In this document: positions 7,154 to 16,462 of the stretch, piece by piece
Numbering within the stretch: the first letter of the stretch is position 1
Layout of the letters: the number at the start of each line of letters is the position of its first letter
NCBI GenBank assembly: GCA_002083555.1
Contig: MSXN01000001.1
Coordinates: forward strand, 62,001 to 126,000
Source: Nitrospira sp. ST-bin5
Lineage (GTDB): Bacteria; Nitrospirota; Nitrospiria; Nitrospirales; Nitrospiraceae
Reading direction: 5' to 3'
DNA: 64,000 nucleotides
The notes under the pieces: model-generated
Told to the model about the DNA's origin: nothing
Seen by the model: the letters and a program-made list of their open reading frames with translations, nothing else
The model's database searches: none
Position numbers and translations under genes: made by a program

Positions 7154-9400
7154 TTAGTTCAGCGCGTTCAACGCTGAACCAGCCTTGAACCAAGCGATCT
7201 GTTGCTCGGTGATGCTGTGGTTCGCCTGGATGGTGAGCGCGCTGCCATCCGTCTTGTGTATCGTCACCTGCACCGGCTTGCCGGGAGCCAAGCTGCTCAG
7301 CCCCGTCACACTGATACGGTCCTGCTGCTCGATCTTCTCGTAATCCTTCGGGTCAGAGAAGGTCAACGCCAAGATCCCCTGTTTTTTCAAATTCGTTTCA
7401 TGGATGCGTGCGAAACCTTTGACCAGCACGACTTTGACGTTTAAAAATCGTGGCGACATCGCCGCATGTTCGCGGCTGCTGCCCTCGCCATAGTTCTCGT
7501 CACCCACCACGACTGAACCGATTCCCTTCGCCTTGAAGGCCCGGGCAATCTGCGCGATGGTCAGGTTCGACTCGCCGGTGAGGACATTGGTCCCCTTGCC
7601 CGGCTCGGACGAAAACGCGTTATTGGCGCCCAGGAACATATTGTCGCTGATCTTGTCCAAGTGGCCGCGGAACTTCAGCCAGGGACCGGCCGGCGAAATA
7701 TGGTCCGTGGTCGTCTTCCCCTTGGTCTTGATCAACAGCGGCAACTTCTCGAAGTCCTTCCCGTCCCAACGGGGGAAGGGCTGCAAAAGCTGCAAGCGCT
7801 CGCTGGTCGGCGGAATATCGACGGTGAGTCCATCGCCATTCTCGGCCGGCGCGACGAAGCCTTCTTCACCCTTCGCGAAACCCTTTGCTGGGAGCTCTTC
7901 ACCTTGCGGCGGCTCCAGCTTGAATTCTTTCCCGTCCGCACCCTTAAGCGTGCCATTGACCGGATCGAATCCCAAATCGCCGGACAGCGCATAAGCAGTC
8001 ACCACTTCCGGGCTGGCAAGGAACGACAAGGTTTCATTGATGCCGTCGTTGCGGCCGGGGAAATTGCGATTAAACGAACTGACGATGGAATCCGCTTTAC
8101 CTTTCACTCCGTCGGCGCGCTTCCACTGCCCGATGCAGGGGCCGCAGGAATTCGACAAGACCGTCCCGCCCATCTTCTCAAACGTCTCCAGGAAGCCGTC
8201 GCGCTTCATCGTGTGATAAATCCGCTCTGAACCCGGCGACACGAGGAACGAGGCCTTCGCCTTCAACCCGGCCTTCATGCCTTGCTTGGCAATGTGGGCC
8301 GACCGGCTGATGTCTTCATACGAAGAGTTCGTACAGCTGCCGATCAAGGCCGCCTTCACCTCGATGGGATAGCCCTTCTCCTTCGCTTCGGCGGCCATCT
8401 TGGAGATGGGCCGTGCCAGGTCAGGCGTATGCGGGCCGACCACATGTGGCTCCAGCTTCGAGAGATCCACTTCGACGATCTGATCGTAGTACTTTTCCGG
8501 CGACTGATAGACTTCCGGATCGGCGACAAGCAGATCCTTGTGCGACGTCGCCAGATTCGCAAGATCGGCACGATCCGTGATGTTCAGATAGGCCACCATT
8601 TTCTGATCGAAGGGGAATACGGAAGTCGTCGCGCCGAGCTCCGCGCCCATGTTGCAGATAGTGCCTTTGCCGGTCGCGCTGATGGTTTCGGCGCCGGGCC
8701 CGAAGTACTCGACGATCTTGTTGGTTCCACCCTTGACTGTCAGCAGGCCGCAGAGATAGAGGATCACGTCTTTGGGGGATGCCCAGCCGCTCAACTTGCC
8801 GGTCAGGCGAATACCGATCAACTTCGGATGGAGCACTTCCCAGGGCAGCCCGGCCATGACTTCACCGGCATCAGCACCGCCGACACCAATGGCCAATCCG
8901 CCCAATCCACCGCCGTTCGGCGTATGGGAGTCGGTTCCGATGATCAAGCTGCCAGGGAACGCGTAGTTCTCCAGCACGACCTGGTGAATGATGCCGGCGC
9001 CAGGCTTCCAGAATCCGATGCCATATTTTTTCGCAGCGGACGCGAGGAAGTTATAGACCTCCTTGTTCTCGTCCATCGCCCGAAGCAGATCCTTCTCGGA
9101 TCCCATTTCGGCGCGGATCAAGTGATCGCAATGGATCGTGCTGGGCACGGCCGCCTGCTTCTTGTTCGCCTGCATGAACTGCAAGATGGCCATCTGCGCC
9201 GTCGCATCCTGCATCGCCACGCGATCCGGACGCAACGCCAACATCGCCTTCCCGCGCTCCCAGGTCTGTGTATCAAAGTTGTCTGCGTGAGAAACCAAAA
9301 TTTTGTCGGCGAGCGTCAGGCCGCGACCGAATTTCTTTCTAGCCTTGGCGAACACGTCCGGCATCTTGGCATACAGTTTCTTTGCGAGATCCATCGACAT
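7154..9400 (-). CDS. acn: Aconitate hydratase
   Basis: Isomerises citrate and isocitrate through cis-aconitate using a [4Fe-4S] cluster. 748 residues, the length of the mitochondrial-type aconitases rather than the roughly 890-residue AcnA type. Cluster ligands are visible as GSCTNSS and SNSCGPCIGQW (three Cys). The substrate region has IGTDSHTPNGGGLGGLAIGV, and the swivelling C-terminal domain has NYGEGSSREHAA. It is transcribed after aclA and before icd, the order of the pathway steps from citrate synthesis through 2-oxoglutarate. Confidence 0.95.
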   Translation of the reverse strand: MSMDLAKKLYAKMPDVFAKARKKFGRGLTLADKILVSHADNFDTQTWERGKAMLALRPDRVAMQDATAQMAILQFMQANKKQAAVPSTIHCDHLIRAEMGSEKDLLRAMDENKEVYNFLASAAKKYGIGFWKPGAGIIHQVVLENYAFPGSLIIGTDSHTPNGGGLGGLAIGVGGADAGEVMAGLPWEVLHPKLIGIRLTGKLSGWASPKDVILYLCGLLTVKGGTNKIVEYFGPGAETISATGKGTICNMGAELGATTSVFPFDQKMVAYLNITDRADLANLATSHKDLLVADPEVYQSPEKYYDQIVEVDLSKLEPHVVGPHTPDLARPISKMAAEAKEKGYPIEVKAALIGSCTNSSYEDISRSAHIAKQGMKAGLKAKASFLVSPGSERIYHTMKRDGFLETFEKMGGTVLSNSCGPCIGQWKRADGVKGKADSIVSSFNRNFPGRNDGINETLSFLASPEVVTAYALSGDLGFDPVNGTLKGADGKEFKLEPPQGEELPAKGFAKGEEGFVAPAENGDGLTVDIPPTSERLQLLQPFPRWDGKDFEKLPLLIKTKGKTTTDHISPAGPWLKFRGHLDKISDNMFLGANNAFSSEPGKGTNVLTGESNLTIAQIARAFKAKGIGSVVVGDENYGEGSSREHAAMSPRFLNVKVVLVKGFARIHETNLKKQGILALTFSDPKDYEKIEQQDRISVTGLSSLAPGKPVQVTIHKTDGSALTIQANHSITEQQIAWFKAGSALNALN

Positions 9401-9516
9401 CTTCTCTTCTCCACATTCTGGCTGGAAGTTACTGACAGTGGGCTATGGGGCTGAGCATCCACCAAGACCAACCGCCTCTTGTCTCCCGCCTATATTTATG
9501 GGGGCACTTCCCGCGA

Positions 9517-11337
9517 CTATTTCAGCGGCGGGACCTCCCGCCGTTTTGGGGCTGCGTAGTTCACGAGATAGTCGAACAGCCTGATCAGGCGGCTGTCCTG
9601 ACGCTTCTGATCCACCCAGTGGCCGATCAAGCCGATCGTCCGCGAGAGGATGAAGAATCCGTTCAAACTATCGACCGGGAATCCGATATCGACCAACACG
9701 GCCGCCATCGTTCCGTCCACATTGAGGATCAAGTTATCCTTCTTCGCCGCCGTGACCTGCTCGACCTGCAACGCAAAGTCGAGGCACGGGGTCTTGATGG
9801 GCAAGCTCTTCACATACCCCACCAACTCCTTCACCCGCTTGTCCGGATTGCGGAGGCTCTTCACGCGATGGCCGATGCCGGGCACCGGGCCATGATTCTT
9901 CTTCATGTAGGTCAGGAATTCATCGACCGTCATCTTGTTATCGACGGCATGTTTGAAAAAGCGTCCGGCATCGGTGACGGCGCCGCCGAAGCGCGGGCCG
10001 ATCATGATAAGCCCCGCGGCCACTGACTGGGACAGGCCGATCCCTGCGCAGGCCGCGATGATCGTCCCCAACGCGCCGCTCACGCAGGGGCCATGGTCGG
10101 CAGAAAGCATCATGATGCGCTTAATGATTTCGGCTTCCTGCTTGGAGATCAACCGCTTGTCCCACAAGAGTCCAACCACATGAGGGATTTCGTAGCCCTT
10201 ATTAATCAGCTCGGAAGCGGGATACCCGTCGTAGCAGGGTTCGTCGCCGCGATCGTCGCTGATGGTGGTACGAATCAGCGGAGTGACCATGACTTCATCG
10301 GCCTTCATGGCCGCTTCAATACTCTTCGGCAATTTCGGCAGTGAGGCAGGCTCGACCGGTTCCTTCACCTGACCGGACTTCAACATGTCCTGATAGACTT
10401 CCTTGATCGCCGGACCGAGCGCCCCGAAGGTCGCCGGCACAATTGCGCCGGACTTTTTGAGGGCATCGGACTTGGACCGGGCCGAGCCTTCGCCCTTCAA
10501 TCCCTCTTTCGCGCCCGCGTGCCCGAACTTCATGCCCTTCGGCAAACTTTCCTGGCAGAAACCGGAGACCACGGCCATCAACTTCACGCGGCGTTTTTTC
10601 GCACCGTACCACTCGGCCGCGCGCTCTTCGAGATCGCCGCCCATTTCGCCGACAATGACGACCGCCTTCGTCTGCGGATCGTTCTCGAACATTTCGAGGT
10701 AGCTCACGTAGTCAGTTCCCGGATAGGCATCGCCGCCGATACCGATGGCAGTCGTGATGCCGTCGGCAAACTGTGAGCAAATCCAGATAATTTCGTTGGA
10801 AAGACCGCCAGACTTGGTGATGACGCCAAAAGATCCTTCGCGATAGAGCTTGGACAACACGAGATTATCGAACGCTCCACCGATGACGCCAAGGCGACAG
10901 GATCCGGCTGACACAATACCGATCGACGAGGGGCCGTTAAACACCTTGCCGAGCTTTCTGGCATGGGCCCCGAGAATCTTGGCGTCCTTCTCAGGCACGC
11001 CTTCAGTGATCATCGACACCACCTTGATGTGTGTATCGTCGAGGGCTTCCATCCCGCCCTTCATCGCGCGATCGGCGCCAATGTAGACGAGACTGGTGTT
11101 GATCTGAGGATGGTGTTTGGTGGCTTCGGCGACCGTTTTATAGATGGGGACCGCAACCAGGCCGCTCCCGTAGGGAATTTCGTGCGTCTTGCCGGCATCC
11201 GGCGGGTAGACAAAGGCCAGGACGTTCAGCGAACGCTTGATCAGGTAGCAGAACTCGGCCATCCGGCGCGCGGCGTTGACGCCTGCCACGCCGCCCTGAA
11301 TGACCACATAGGTATCTTTGTTTGCCAGGATACTCAT
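9517..11337 (-). CDS. aclA: ATP-citrate lyase, large subunit
   Basis: With AclB it cleaves citrate with ATP and CoA to acetyl-CoA and oxaloacetate (or runs in reverse); it is the marker enzyme of the rTCA cycle. 606 residues match the large bacterial subunit. The N-terminal half is a succinyl-CoA-synthetase-alpha-like CoA-binding region ending in the phosphohistidine motif FGHAGA. The C-terminal half is citrate-synthase-like, with SADHGPCVSGAL and PGIGHRVKSLRNPDKR carrying a catalytic His. A GGGGAG site precedes the ATG. It follows aclB by 40 bases. Confidence 0.95.
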   Translation of the reverse strand: MSILANKDTYVVIQGGVAGVNAARRMAEFCYLIKRSLNVLAFVYPPDAGKTHEIPYGSGLVAVPIYKTVAEATKHHPQINTSLVYIGADRAMKGGMEALDDTHIKVVSMITEGVPEKDAKILGAHARKLGKVFNGPSSIGIVSAGSCRLGVIGGAFDNLVLSKLYREGSFGVITKSGGLSNEIIWICSQFADGITTAIGIGGDAYPGTDYVSYLEMFENDPQTKAVVIVGEMGGDLEERAAEWYGAKKRRVKLMAVVSGFCQESLPKGMKFGHAGAKEGLKGEGSARSKSDALKKSGAIVPATFGALGPAIKEVYQDMLKSGQVKEPVEPASLPKLPKSIEAAMKADEVMVTPLIRTTISDDRGDEPCYDGYPASELINKGYEIPHVVGLLWDKRLISKQEAEIIKRIMMLSADHGPCVSGALGTIIAACAGIGLSQSVAAGLIMIGPRFGGAVTDAGRFFKHAVDNKMTVDEFLTYMKKNHGPVPGIGHRVKSLRNPDKRVKELVGYVKSLPIKTPCLDFALQVEQVTAAKKDNLILNVDGTMAAVLVDIGFPVDSLNGFFILSRTIGLIGHWVDQKRQDSRLIRLFDYLVNYAAPKRREVPPLK

Positions 11338-11377
11338 CGGGATCTCCCCTTAATATTCAGTTGGTCATTGACGGCGA

Positions 11378-12577
11378 CTACTTCGCCTGGAGCGCCTTAT
11401 CAACGATGTCGGTGAGCGGCGTGTTGCGATCGAAGACACTGATGTCGAACCCTTCGTCCTTGAGCGCGCGCATCGCGTCGAGCCCTTCCTTCTCTCGCGG
11501 GCCTCCACGACGCACCCAGATTTTCACGCCCTTGAGCTTCCCTTCCGCCTTGGCTTTGCGGAATCCGTTGATGATGCCGCCGAACGTCTTCACCACGTCG
11601 GTGAAGTTGGCAATCGCGCCGCCGACAATGATGTTCTTGATTCCAGGCAAGGAGCAGACTTTCTCCGTCAGCACTTCAACCGCCCAGTCGGGTGGATCGC
11701 CGGAGTATTCGGCATAGTTTGCGAGCTTTCCGCCGCGGGCCACGACCGCATCGGAGTAGTACACGCTGGCACCGCCGCCGGCCGGCAGCATCGCCGTATC
11801 ACCACCGGGAATTTCGATGAACTTGACCGAGCCCTTGATCTTGCTGTCGACCGCCATGACCTCCTCTTCCTGCTTGGAGTAGGCCCGGCCGAACTCTGCC
11901 GCAAACGCAAAATTCCAATCAGGATGGCGGAACTTGGCATCGCCGTCGAGCAAAGTCACCGCATCCAGCGCCACCAGTTCGCCATCGCTCGCGCGAGTCA
12001 CGACGGGATTGACTTCCAGGTACTGCGCATCTTCACTATCGAAGCAGGCAAACATTTTCCCGGCAAACTCGGCCATTTTCTTGGTCAGCGGCCCGGTAAA
12101 TCCCGCCTCTTTCGAAAGCTTTTCGAGCGCGTCGGCGGAAGGGGCCTGCCCGATCTCGAGGCAGAGCCGCTTCACCCGTTCCCAATTCGATTCGACTTCA
12201 ATACCGCCGCAATTCGCGACAAGAATTTCACTGCCTTCGCGCGTGGATTTCACGGCGCAATAATATTCTTCCTTGTGGGCAATCATTTCTGACACGATGA
12301 CCTGCGTCACCGTGATGCTCCCGACTTGGCGGCCGATCATCTCCTTGGTCGCGGCTTCCGCTGCCTTGAAATCCAGATCGACTTTGACCAAACCAAGCTT
12401 AAACCGCGACCCAAGGGCCTCATGGGCCTTGGCGACGAGCTTGGATTTCTTCAGCCATTCATTCGCCTGCCCCAGCTTCGTCAACTCATCGACAGATGTG
12501 ACAACGACGTAATTGGGGACGTTGATCCCCCACTTCTTCATCAGCCCCATTCCGGGACCTTCAAGCACCTTGGCCAT
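11378..12577 (-). CDS. aclB: ATP-citrate lyase, small (ATP-grasp) subunit
   Basis: ATP-grasp/CoA-ligase-like subunit of ATP-citrate lyase, 399 residues, matching the roughly 398-residue bacterial AclB. It starts MAKVLEGPGMGLMKKWGINV. The grasp domain spans about residues 1-240, and a CoA-ligase-like domain carries LPAGGGASVYYSDA and IWVRRGGPREKEGL. Strong ribosome site GAAGGAG seven bases before the ATG. It is the first gene of the rTCA operon, about 40 bases downstream of the predicted transcription start. Confidence 0.94.
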   Translation of the reverse strand: MAKVLEGPGMGLMKKWGINVPNYVVVTSVDELTKLGQANEWLKKSKLVAKAHEALGSRFKLGLVKVDLDFKAAEAATKEMIGRQVGSITVTQVIVSEMIAHKEEYYCAVKSTREGSEILVANCGGIEVESNWERVKRLCLEIGQAPSADALEKLSKEAGFTGPLTKKMAEFAGKMFACFDSEDAQYLEVNPVVTRASDGELVALDAVTLLDGDAKFRHPDWNFAFAAEFGRAYSKQEEEVMAVDSKIKGSVKFIEIPGGDTAMLPAGGGASVYYSDAVVARGGKLANYAEYSGDPPDWAVEVLTEKVCSLPGIKNIIVGGAIANFTDVVKTFGGIINGFRKAKAEGKLKGVKIWVRRGGPREKEGLDAMRALKDEGFDISVFDRNTPLTDIVDKALQAK

Positions 12578-12623
12578 GACGACACTCCTTCAGCGTAGTG
12601 GAAACCAGCGATAAGGGAGCCGG

Positions 12624-12652
12624 ATTGTAGCGAAATCACAGGGATGACTCAA
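12624..12652 (-). promoter_or_regulatory. Sigma70-type promoter of the rTCA operon
   Basis: On the minus strand: TTGAGT (12652-12647), a 17-base spacer, then TACAAT (12629-12624). Both boxes are close to consensus and the spacing is ideal. Predicted transcription starts near 12617, giving a leader of about 40 bases before aclB. Confidence 0.65.
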
Positions 12653-12809
12653 TACACCAGAGGTACTAACTGGGGGAGGCTCAAAAGGCCTAGTCCGCTA
12701 GCTTGATCAGGGAGAGCAGTCACCATCTAACACATTGAATTATTGGAATACACCATCCAAAGACCACAGCAACACGGCGCTCAATCTGTCAATGATCCCA
12801 GAGACAATC

Positions 12810-13649
12810 TCACAGACGCGTCCGAATCTTCTGACAGGTAGTGCAAATAAATGAACTTCGCTCGCTTTGTATGCGCCGGATAAGGGCTCCACATTTCCCC
12901 GGACAAGGGAGCCCCTCCTTGCCATACACAAGATGGTGTTGCTTGTAGGTTCCTTCGGAACCGTCCGGAGCAAAGAAGTCTTTGACACTGGATCCCCCAC
13001 ATACAATGGCCTGCCGTAGGATTGATTGCATCTCATGGTGGAGACGGCCGGCGGCAGAGGGTGCGAGCTGACTGGCGATCACATCCGGATGCAAACCGGC
13101 TCGAAACAGAGCTTCATTTGCATAGATATTTCCGATACCCGCAATTACTTGCTGGTGCATGAGCAGCGCCTTCAAACGACGGCGGCACTGGCCAAGCAGC
13201 TGAGTAAACTCTTCGCAAGTGACGTGAAGCGGATCGCATCCAAACCGCCTGGCACGATAGCGATCGAGCCCCGCACGATCCAGCAAAGAGAGACGGCCGA
13301 ACCGGCGCGGGTTCCAATAGCGCAATGAACCGGTCGACGTGGAATCGAATTGCATCGTGTAGTGCACATGCTGGGGAAACTTGATCGACACGGCCGGAAA
13401 TAACAGCAGCCCGGTCATCCCGAGCTCTGCCACGAGATAGCGTCTGTCTCCCGCTTTCTCAAATTCAATCGCGACACTCTTCCCGTATCGATCGACCGCC
13501 GTCACGACACTCCCCGGATACCACCAATCCGTATCGCCGCCTTCGCGAACAATGTCGGACCTCCCGACGAGCACCGCGGTAACCTGCGCTCCAATCAAGC
13601 GCGCGCGAAGTTGACGAGCCGCGACTTCGGCTTCGGGAAGTTCAGGCAT
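12810..13649 (-). CDS. mutM: Formamidopyrimidine-DNA glycosylase
   Basis: Base-excision repair enzyme removing oxidised purines (8-oxoG, Fapy) and nicking the abasic site. 279 residues. The start at 13649 is fixed by the obligatory N terminus MPELPE, in which Pro2 is the nucleophile and Glu3 is catalytic; a longer frame upstream would block this. The H2TH region contains IAGIGNIYANEALFRAGL, and the C-terminal zinc finger has CPGKCG and CTTCQK (four Cys). GGSSVKDF before the finger fits the family. Confidence 0.93.
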   Translation of the reverse strand: MPELPEAEVAARQLRARLIGAQVTAVLVGRSDIVREGGDTDWWYPGSVVTAVDRYGKSVAIEFEKAGDRRYLVAELGMTGLLLFPAVSIKFPQHVHYTMQFDSTSTGSLRYWNPRRFGRLSLLDRAGLDRYRARRFGCDPLHVTCEEFTQLLGQCRRRLKALLMHQQVIAGIGNIYANEALFRAGLHPDVIASQLAPSAAGRLHHEMQSILRQAIVCGGSSVKDFFAPDGSEGTYKQHHLVYGKEGLPCPGKCGALIRRIQSERSSFICTTCQKIRTRL

Positions 13650-13750
13650 AGGGCCCTTTACACGATGAAAAGAAATGACGCATCGATGCGAATCATTACG
13701 CCATGCGAACGGGGGGAAACGCAATATTGGAGATACCGACAGCAGCCCGG

Positions 13751-14203
13751 CTATAAGGCATGCGGAGCAGAAGTGGATCCGGCCTTCTTACTCGCCCGAT
13801 GGGAGCGCAGCTTGAGTACGTTCTCAATGGTCTCCTGCAGCTGGGGAAGCGGGATCGCTCCAGGCCGACGGGCTTTGACAAACGCCACGGCCTCTTCATA
13901 GGGCAGGCCTTGGTTGCAGCAAAAATATGCGATCAGGACGGACGCAGACCGCCCCATCCCGGCTCGGCAACAGACCAGCGTGCGGGTCCCGGGAGCACGC
14001 GCTTCAAGCCAGGACACCGCACGATCGAGCCGCACAGGGTCTACTGCTGAAAACTCTTTGAATGGAATATACTCGTAGTCCATCCAGACGGGAGGCTCAA
14101 CGCTAAACTCTTCCGCCACCAGCAACAGTCCGGCAATCCCCGGCATGGGGTTCCGAGCCTCGTCGATATTGCCCAGTATCAATGCATCAGAAATCACATG
14201 CAT
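13751..14203 (-). CDS. Dual-specificity protein phosphatase-like protein
   Basis: 150 residues with the cysteine-phosphatase loop CRAGMGRS (catalytic Cys79, Arg85; CX5R). The position before the catalytic Cys is Cys78 where His is usual. An Asp/Glu-rich region around WMDYEYIPFKE could supply the general acid. The size and fold fit atypical DUSPs, which can act on phosphotyrosine, phosphothreonine, phospholipid or carbohydrate. Its substrate cannot be inferred. It is divergent from the zinc-ribbon gene at 14330; a weak TTGACC element lies upstream. Confidence 0.8.
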   Translation of the reverse strand: MHVISDALILGNIDEARNPMPGIAGLLLVAEEFSVEPPVWMDYEYIPFKEFSAVDPVRLDRAVSWLEARAPGTRTLVCCRAGMGRSASVLIAYFCCNQGLPYEEAVAFVKARRPGAIPLPQLQETIENVLKLRSHRASKKAGSTSAPHAL

Positions 14204-14266
14204 AGTGATCTAGGTATAGTATTGTGTGGAACGGGTCAAGCGAATCACGGCTGATCGAGTCGGCCG

Positions 14267-14296
14267 TTGCAGTCTGCTGAAGCCTCTCGCTATACT
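14267..14296 (+). promoter_or_regulatory. Candidate promoter for the 14330 gene
   Basis: TTGCAG (14267-14272), an 18-base spacer and TATACT (14291-14296). The -10 box is strong and the -35 box matches only in TTG. It lies 33 bases upstream of the ATG at 14330. Confidence 0.45.
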
Positions 14297-14329
14297 CGCC
14301 TATCTGTTCATGACGAAAAGAGGAACTGA

Positions 14330-14689
14330 ATGCCTTCTCTCTCGCCGGAAGAAGTTGAAGAGCGACTGACGTCGGTCCATTGTGCCATTTGCAAGGGGGA
14401 TCGATTCGGAATCGACCGCCGCTTCATGCAACCGGATGGTGAGTGGCGGGGCGTCTGCATGAAATGTCGATACAGCTTTCCCGTCTACACCGACATGGAG
14501 TTTTACCAGCGCACCCAGCCGGATATCCCCTATCGCCTCAAAGAGATAGCCTGTCGAGCCTGTCAGCACCGCGGAGTCACATTGGATTTCCGTATTACGA
14601 TGTCGGTTCGAGAAGCGATCTACTTTGTGACCTGCCTCGGCTGCAATACCAAATTCCCCGAGCAATCGTCGCTGGAAGCCTTCGAATAA
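14330..14689 (+). CDS. Small Cys-rich zinc-ribbon-like protein, unknown function
   Basis: 119 residues with four Cys pairs: CAIC, CMKC, CRAC and CLGC, spaced like two zinc-ribbon knuckle sets. There is no signal peptide, so it is cytoplasmic. A good AGAGGA site precedes the ATG. No enzymatic motif is seen. The paired ribbons suggest a nucleic-acid or protein-binding role, which is inference. It is followed by the small gene at 14727 in the same direction. Confidence 0.7.
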   Translation: MPSLSPEEVEERLTSVHCAICKGDRFGIDRRFMQPDGEWRGVCMKCRYSFPVYTDMEFYQRTQPDIPYRLKEIACRACQHRGVTLDFRITMSVREAIYFVTCLGCNTKFPEQSSLEAFE

Positions 14690-14726
14690 CTCCCCTTTAG
14701 TCAGCCTGCGGGTGTATACTGAAAGT

Positions 14727-14900
14727 ATGGATGATACGAAAAAACAGCAGGAACCAGAGCCGGCACCGAAAGCCCGCAAGGAAATCCCTCTGATCTCTGT
14801 GCCCAACGACCGCGACATGATCGCCGCAGAGATGGCGGAAATGTTCGACGAGGATCGCGTCAGCCATCAGCACGGCAGTTCAGAGCCGGAAGCGGATTAA
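14727..14900 (+). CDS. Small charged hypothetical protein
   Basis: 57 residues, starting MDDTKKQQEPEPAPKARKEI; hydrophilic and acidic, with a short amphipathic segment (DRDMIAAEMAEMFDED) in the middle. No Cys, signal or membrane segment. The ATG at 14727 is chosen over an ATG-like start five codons earlier. It begins 37 bases after the zinc-ribbon gene and ends 8 bases before the stop of the convergent Rsm22-like gene. Function unknown. Confidence 0.5.
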   Translation: MDDTKKQQEPEPAPKARKEIPLISVPNDRDMIAAEMAEMFDEDRVSHQHGSSEPEAD

Positions 14901-14908
14901 CGCCTCAC

Positions 14909-16129
14909 TCACACCGATCGAATTATCTGCACAGTCCCATCGCGCTCGATTCGTCCCACCGCCGACACTTTCCCTTCCCGCTCTTTCCGCACGACTCGCT
15001 CAATCTGCACGATAGCGCCGCGATGCCAGTCATCCAGAGGCGCATTCGATTCAGACTTCAATCGGTCCTGACGTCCGATTTCAGACCGCCCCAACTCGTT
15101 GCAGAGCCACGCCCGCTTCTCACCTTTCAACTCCCGCAACTCGCTCACGACGCGATAGACATCCGATTTAGGCTCGACGATAGTTCGCCCGTCTTTTCTG
15201 AGCAGAAGATACGAAAACTTCAGAGCGTCTTTAATGAAACCCACCGCGTCGTCAATTTGTTGAATTCCTGGCGGGGTCTCCCAGGCTCTTTCCTCATGGC
15301 ACCAATCGAACGGATTTACCAGTGCCGGACAACTGTTTTCGTGGAGACAAGGGCTATAGATCGTGCACAGTTTCTCCTGAATCAATCGATCCCGTAGCTG
15401 ATGCAGCGCTCTCGATGTATCCCGTAAAGCCGGCTCGACGATCATCATCGTGCCGGTGGGAGCTAACCTTGCCAAAAGCTGCGTTACGAGTCCTACTTTT
15501 GCCTGCACGGGATCGGCACTACTGGAGTAGAGTTCGTTCAGGCAATTCGCCGCAATGATCAGATCATAGGGAGCGTGCTGTTCAACCTGACTGAGCCACC
15601 CCCCATTCGGCAATCGCTCAAGATTTCCCTCATGGGTAATCAGTCTTCCGTCAATCGCTCCAGATTCCCGGCCGTAGACCTCCCATAGGCTCCTCGCCAG
15701 TTTCAGCGCTTCGGCTGAACCATCGACTGCGACAACGGTGAGGTCCTTGATTCGCTCCGGCCAATGCTGATGAAACCAATCAAAGACGGCCAGCACCCCT
15801 GCACCCGGTCCCGATCCCACATCAAGAATGCGGATCGGACGATCCGGCCCTTGATCGGGCCAGCCCTGCGGCATCTCGTCGAGCAGAACCTGGATCTTCG
15901 ACAGGTTTACCGGCAGGAAGTATTTGAGATAGGCCGCTGCATAGCCCGGATGATCGAGGTAGTCGGATCTCAGTGAGTCGCGATCTTTTGTAAAGAGTCT
16001 CGAGAGTTCGGCTACGGCTTCCGCATTGCGATCCATGCCGCTCCTGACAGAACTGGAGGCGACCTGCTCAAGGGCGTTGAGGAGGATCGGTGAGAGACGG
16101 GCCACGGTCCGGTGTTGGTTGAAGGCCAT
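14909..16129 (-). CDS. Rsm22/METTL17-like ribosome-associated methyltransferase family protein
   Basis: About 406 residues. A Rossmann methyltransferase core starts with the SAM loop ILDVGSGPGAG, followed by VVAVDGSAEAL and LIIAANCLNELY. After it comes a Cys cluster: CTIYSPC, NSC and DWC, the arrangement that in mitochondrial Rsm22/METTL17 binds an iron-sulfur cluster. These proteins assist small-ribosomal-subunit assembly; methyl transfer itself is doubtful in the family. The C terminus (from VQIERVVRKERE) is basic. The ATG at 16129 is used; a GTG at 16150 adds seven residues but leaves only 18 bases to the divergent gene. Confidence 0.75.
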   Translation of the reverse strand: MAFNQHRTVARLSPILLNALEQVASSSVRSGMDRNAEAVAELSRLFTKDRDSLRSDYLDHPGYAAAYLKYFLPVNLSKIQVLLDEMPQGWPDQGPDRPIRILDVGSGPGAGVLAVFDWFHQHWPERIKDLTVVAVDGSAEALKLARSLWEVYGRESGAIDGRLITHEGNLERLPNGGWLSQVEQHAPYDLIIAANCLNELYSSSADPVQAKVGLVTQLLARLAPTGTMMIVEPALRDTSRALHQLRDRLIQEKLCTIYSPCLHENSCPALVNPFDWCHEERAWETPPGIQQIDDAVGFIKDALKFSYLLLRKDGRTIVEPKSDVYRVVSELRELKGEKRAWLCNELGRSEIGRQDRLKSESNAPLDDWHRGAIVQIERVVRKEREGKVSAVGRIERDGTVQIIRSV

Positions 16130-16168
16130 ATTCGTGTAGTGTATGCTCACCGCACGAGGAGAACAATC

Positions 16169-16417
16169 ATGAGTGAATCATTGCTGCAAGCCTACAGGGA
16201 AGTCGAGATGGCCATGGAGCGCTTTACATTGGTGCTGCATGACCACGTCGACCACCTTCGCAATACGGAGCCGCCGGGATCCGACAAACTGCATCGCATG
16301 AGCAACGGAACCAAAGCCATGCGCGACAGCGCGTCGATTTATTTGTCCTATGCCAAATACGTCGCTCACGGGATGCCCGCCAGCGAGGAGCTGATCGAGG
16401 ACGATCTGCAGGGCTAA
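16169..16417 (+). CDS. Small hypothetical protein
   Basis: 82 residues beginning MSESLLQAYREVEMAMERF; predicted mostly helical and soluble. The start at 16169 is set by a clear AGGAG six bases upstream; a GTG frame at 16112 would be longer but has no such site. It is divergent from the Rsm22-like gene, and a strong terminator follows 46 bases after the stop. Function unknown. Confidence 0.65.
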   Translation: MSESLLQAYREVEMAMERFTLVLHDHVDHLRNTEPPGSDKLHRMSNGTKAMRDSASIYLSYAKYVAHGMPASEELIEDDLQG

Positions 16418-16462
16418 CAACCGGCGCGTCGATTGATCGAGCCCACTGCTCCAAAGAAAACG

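Noticed and set aside
8282..9454. Plus-strand open frame of 390 codons
   Set aside because: Antisense to acn, with a composition shadow and no recognisable domain.
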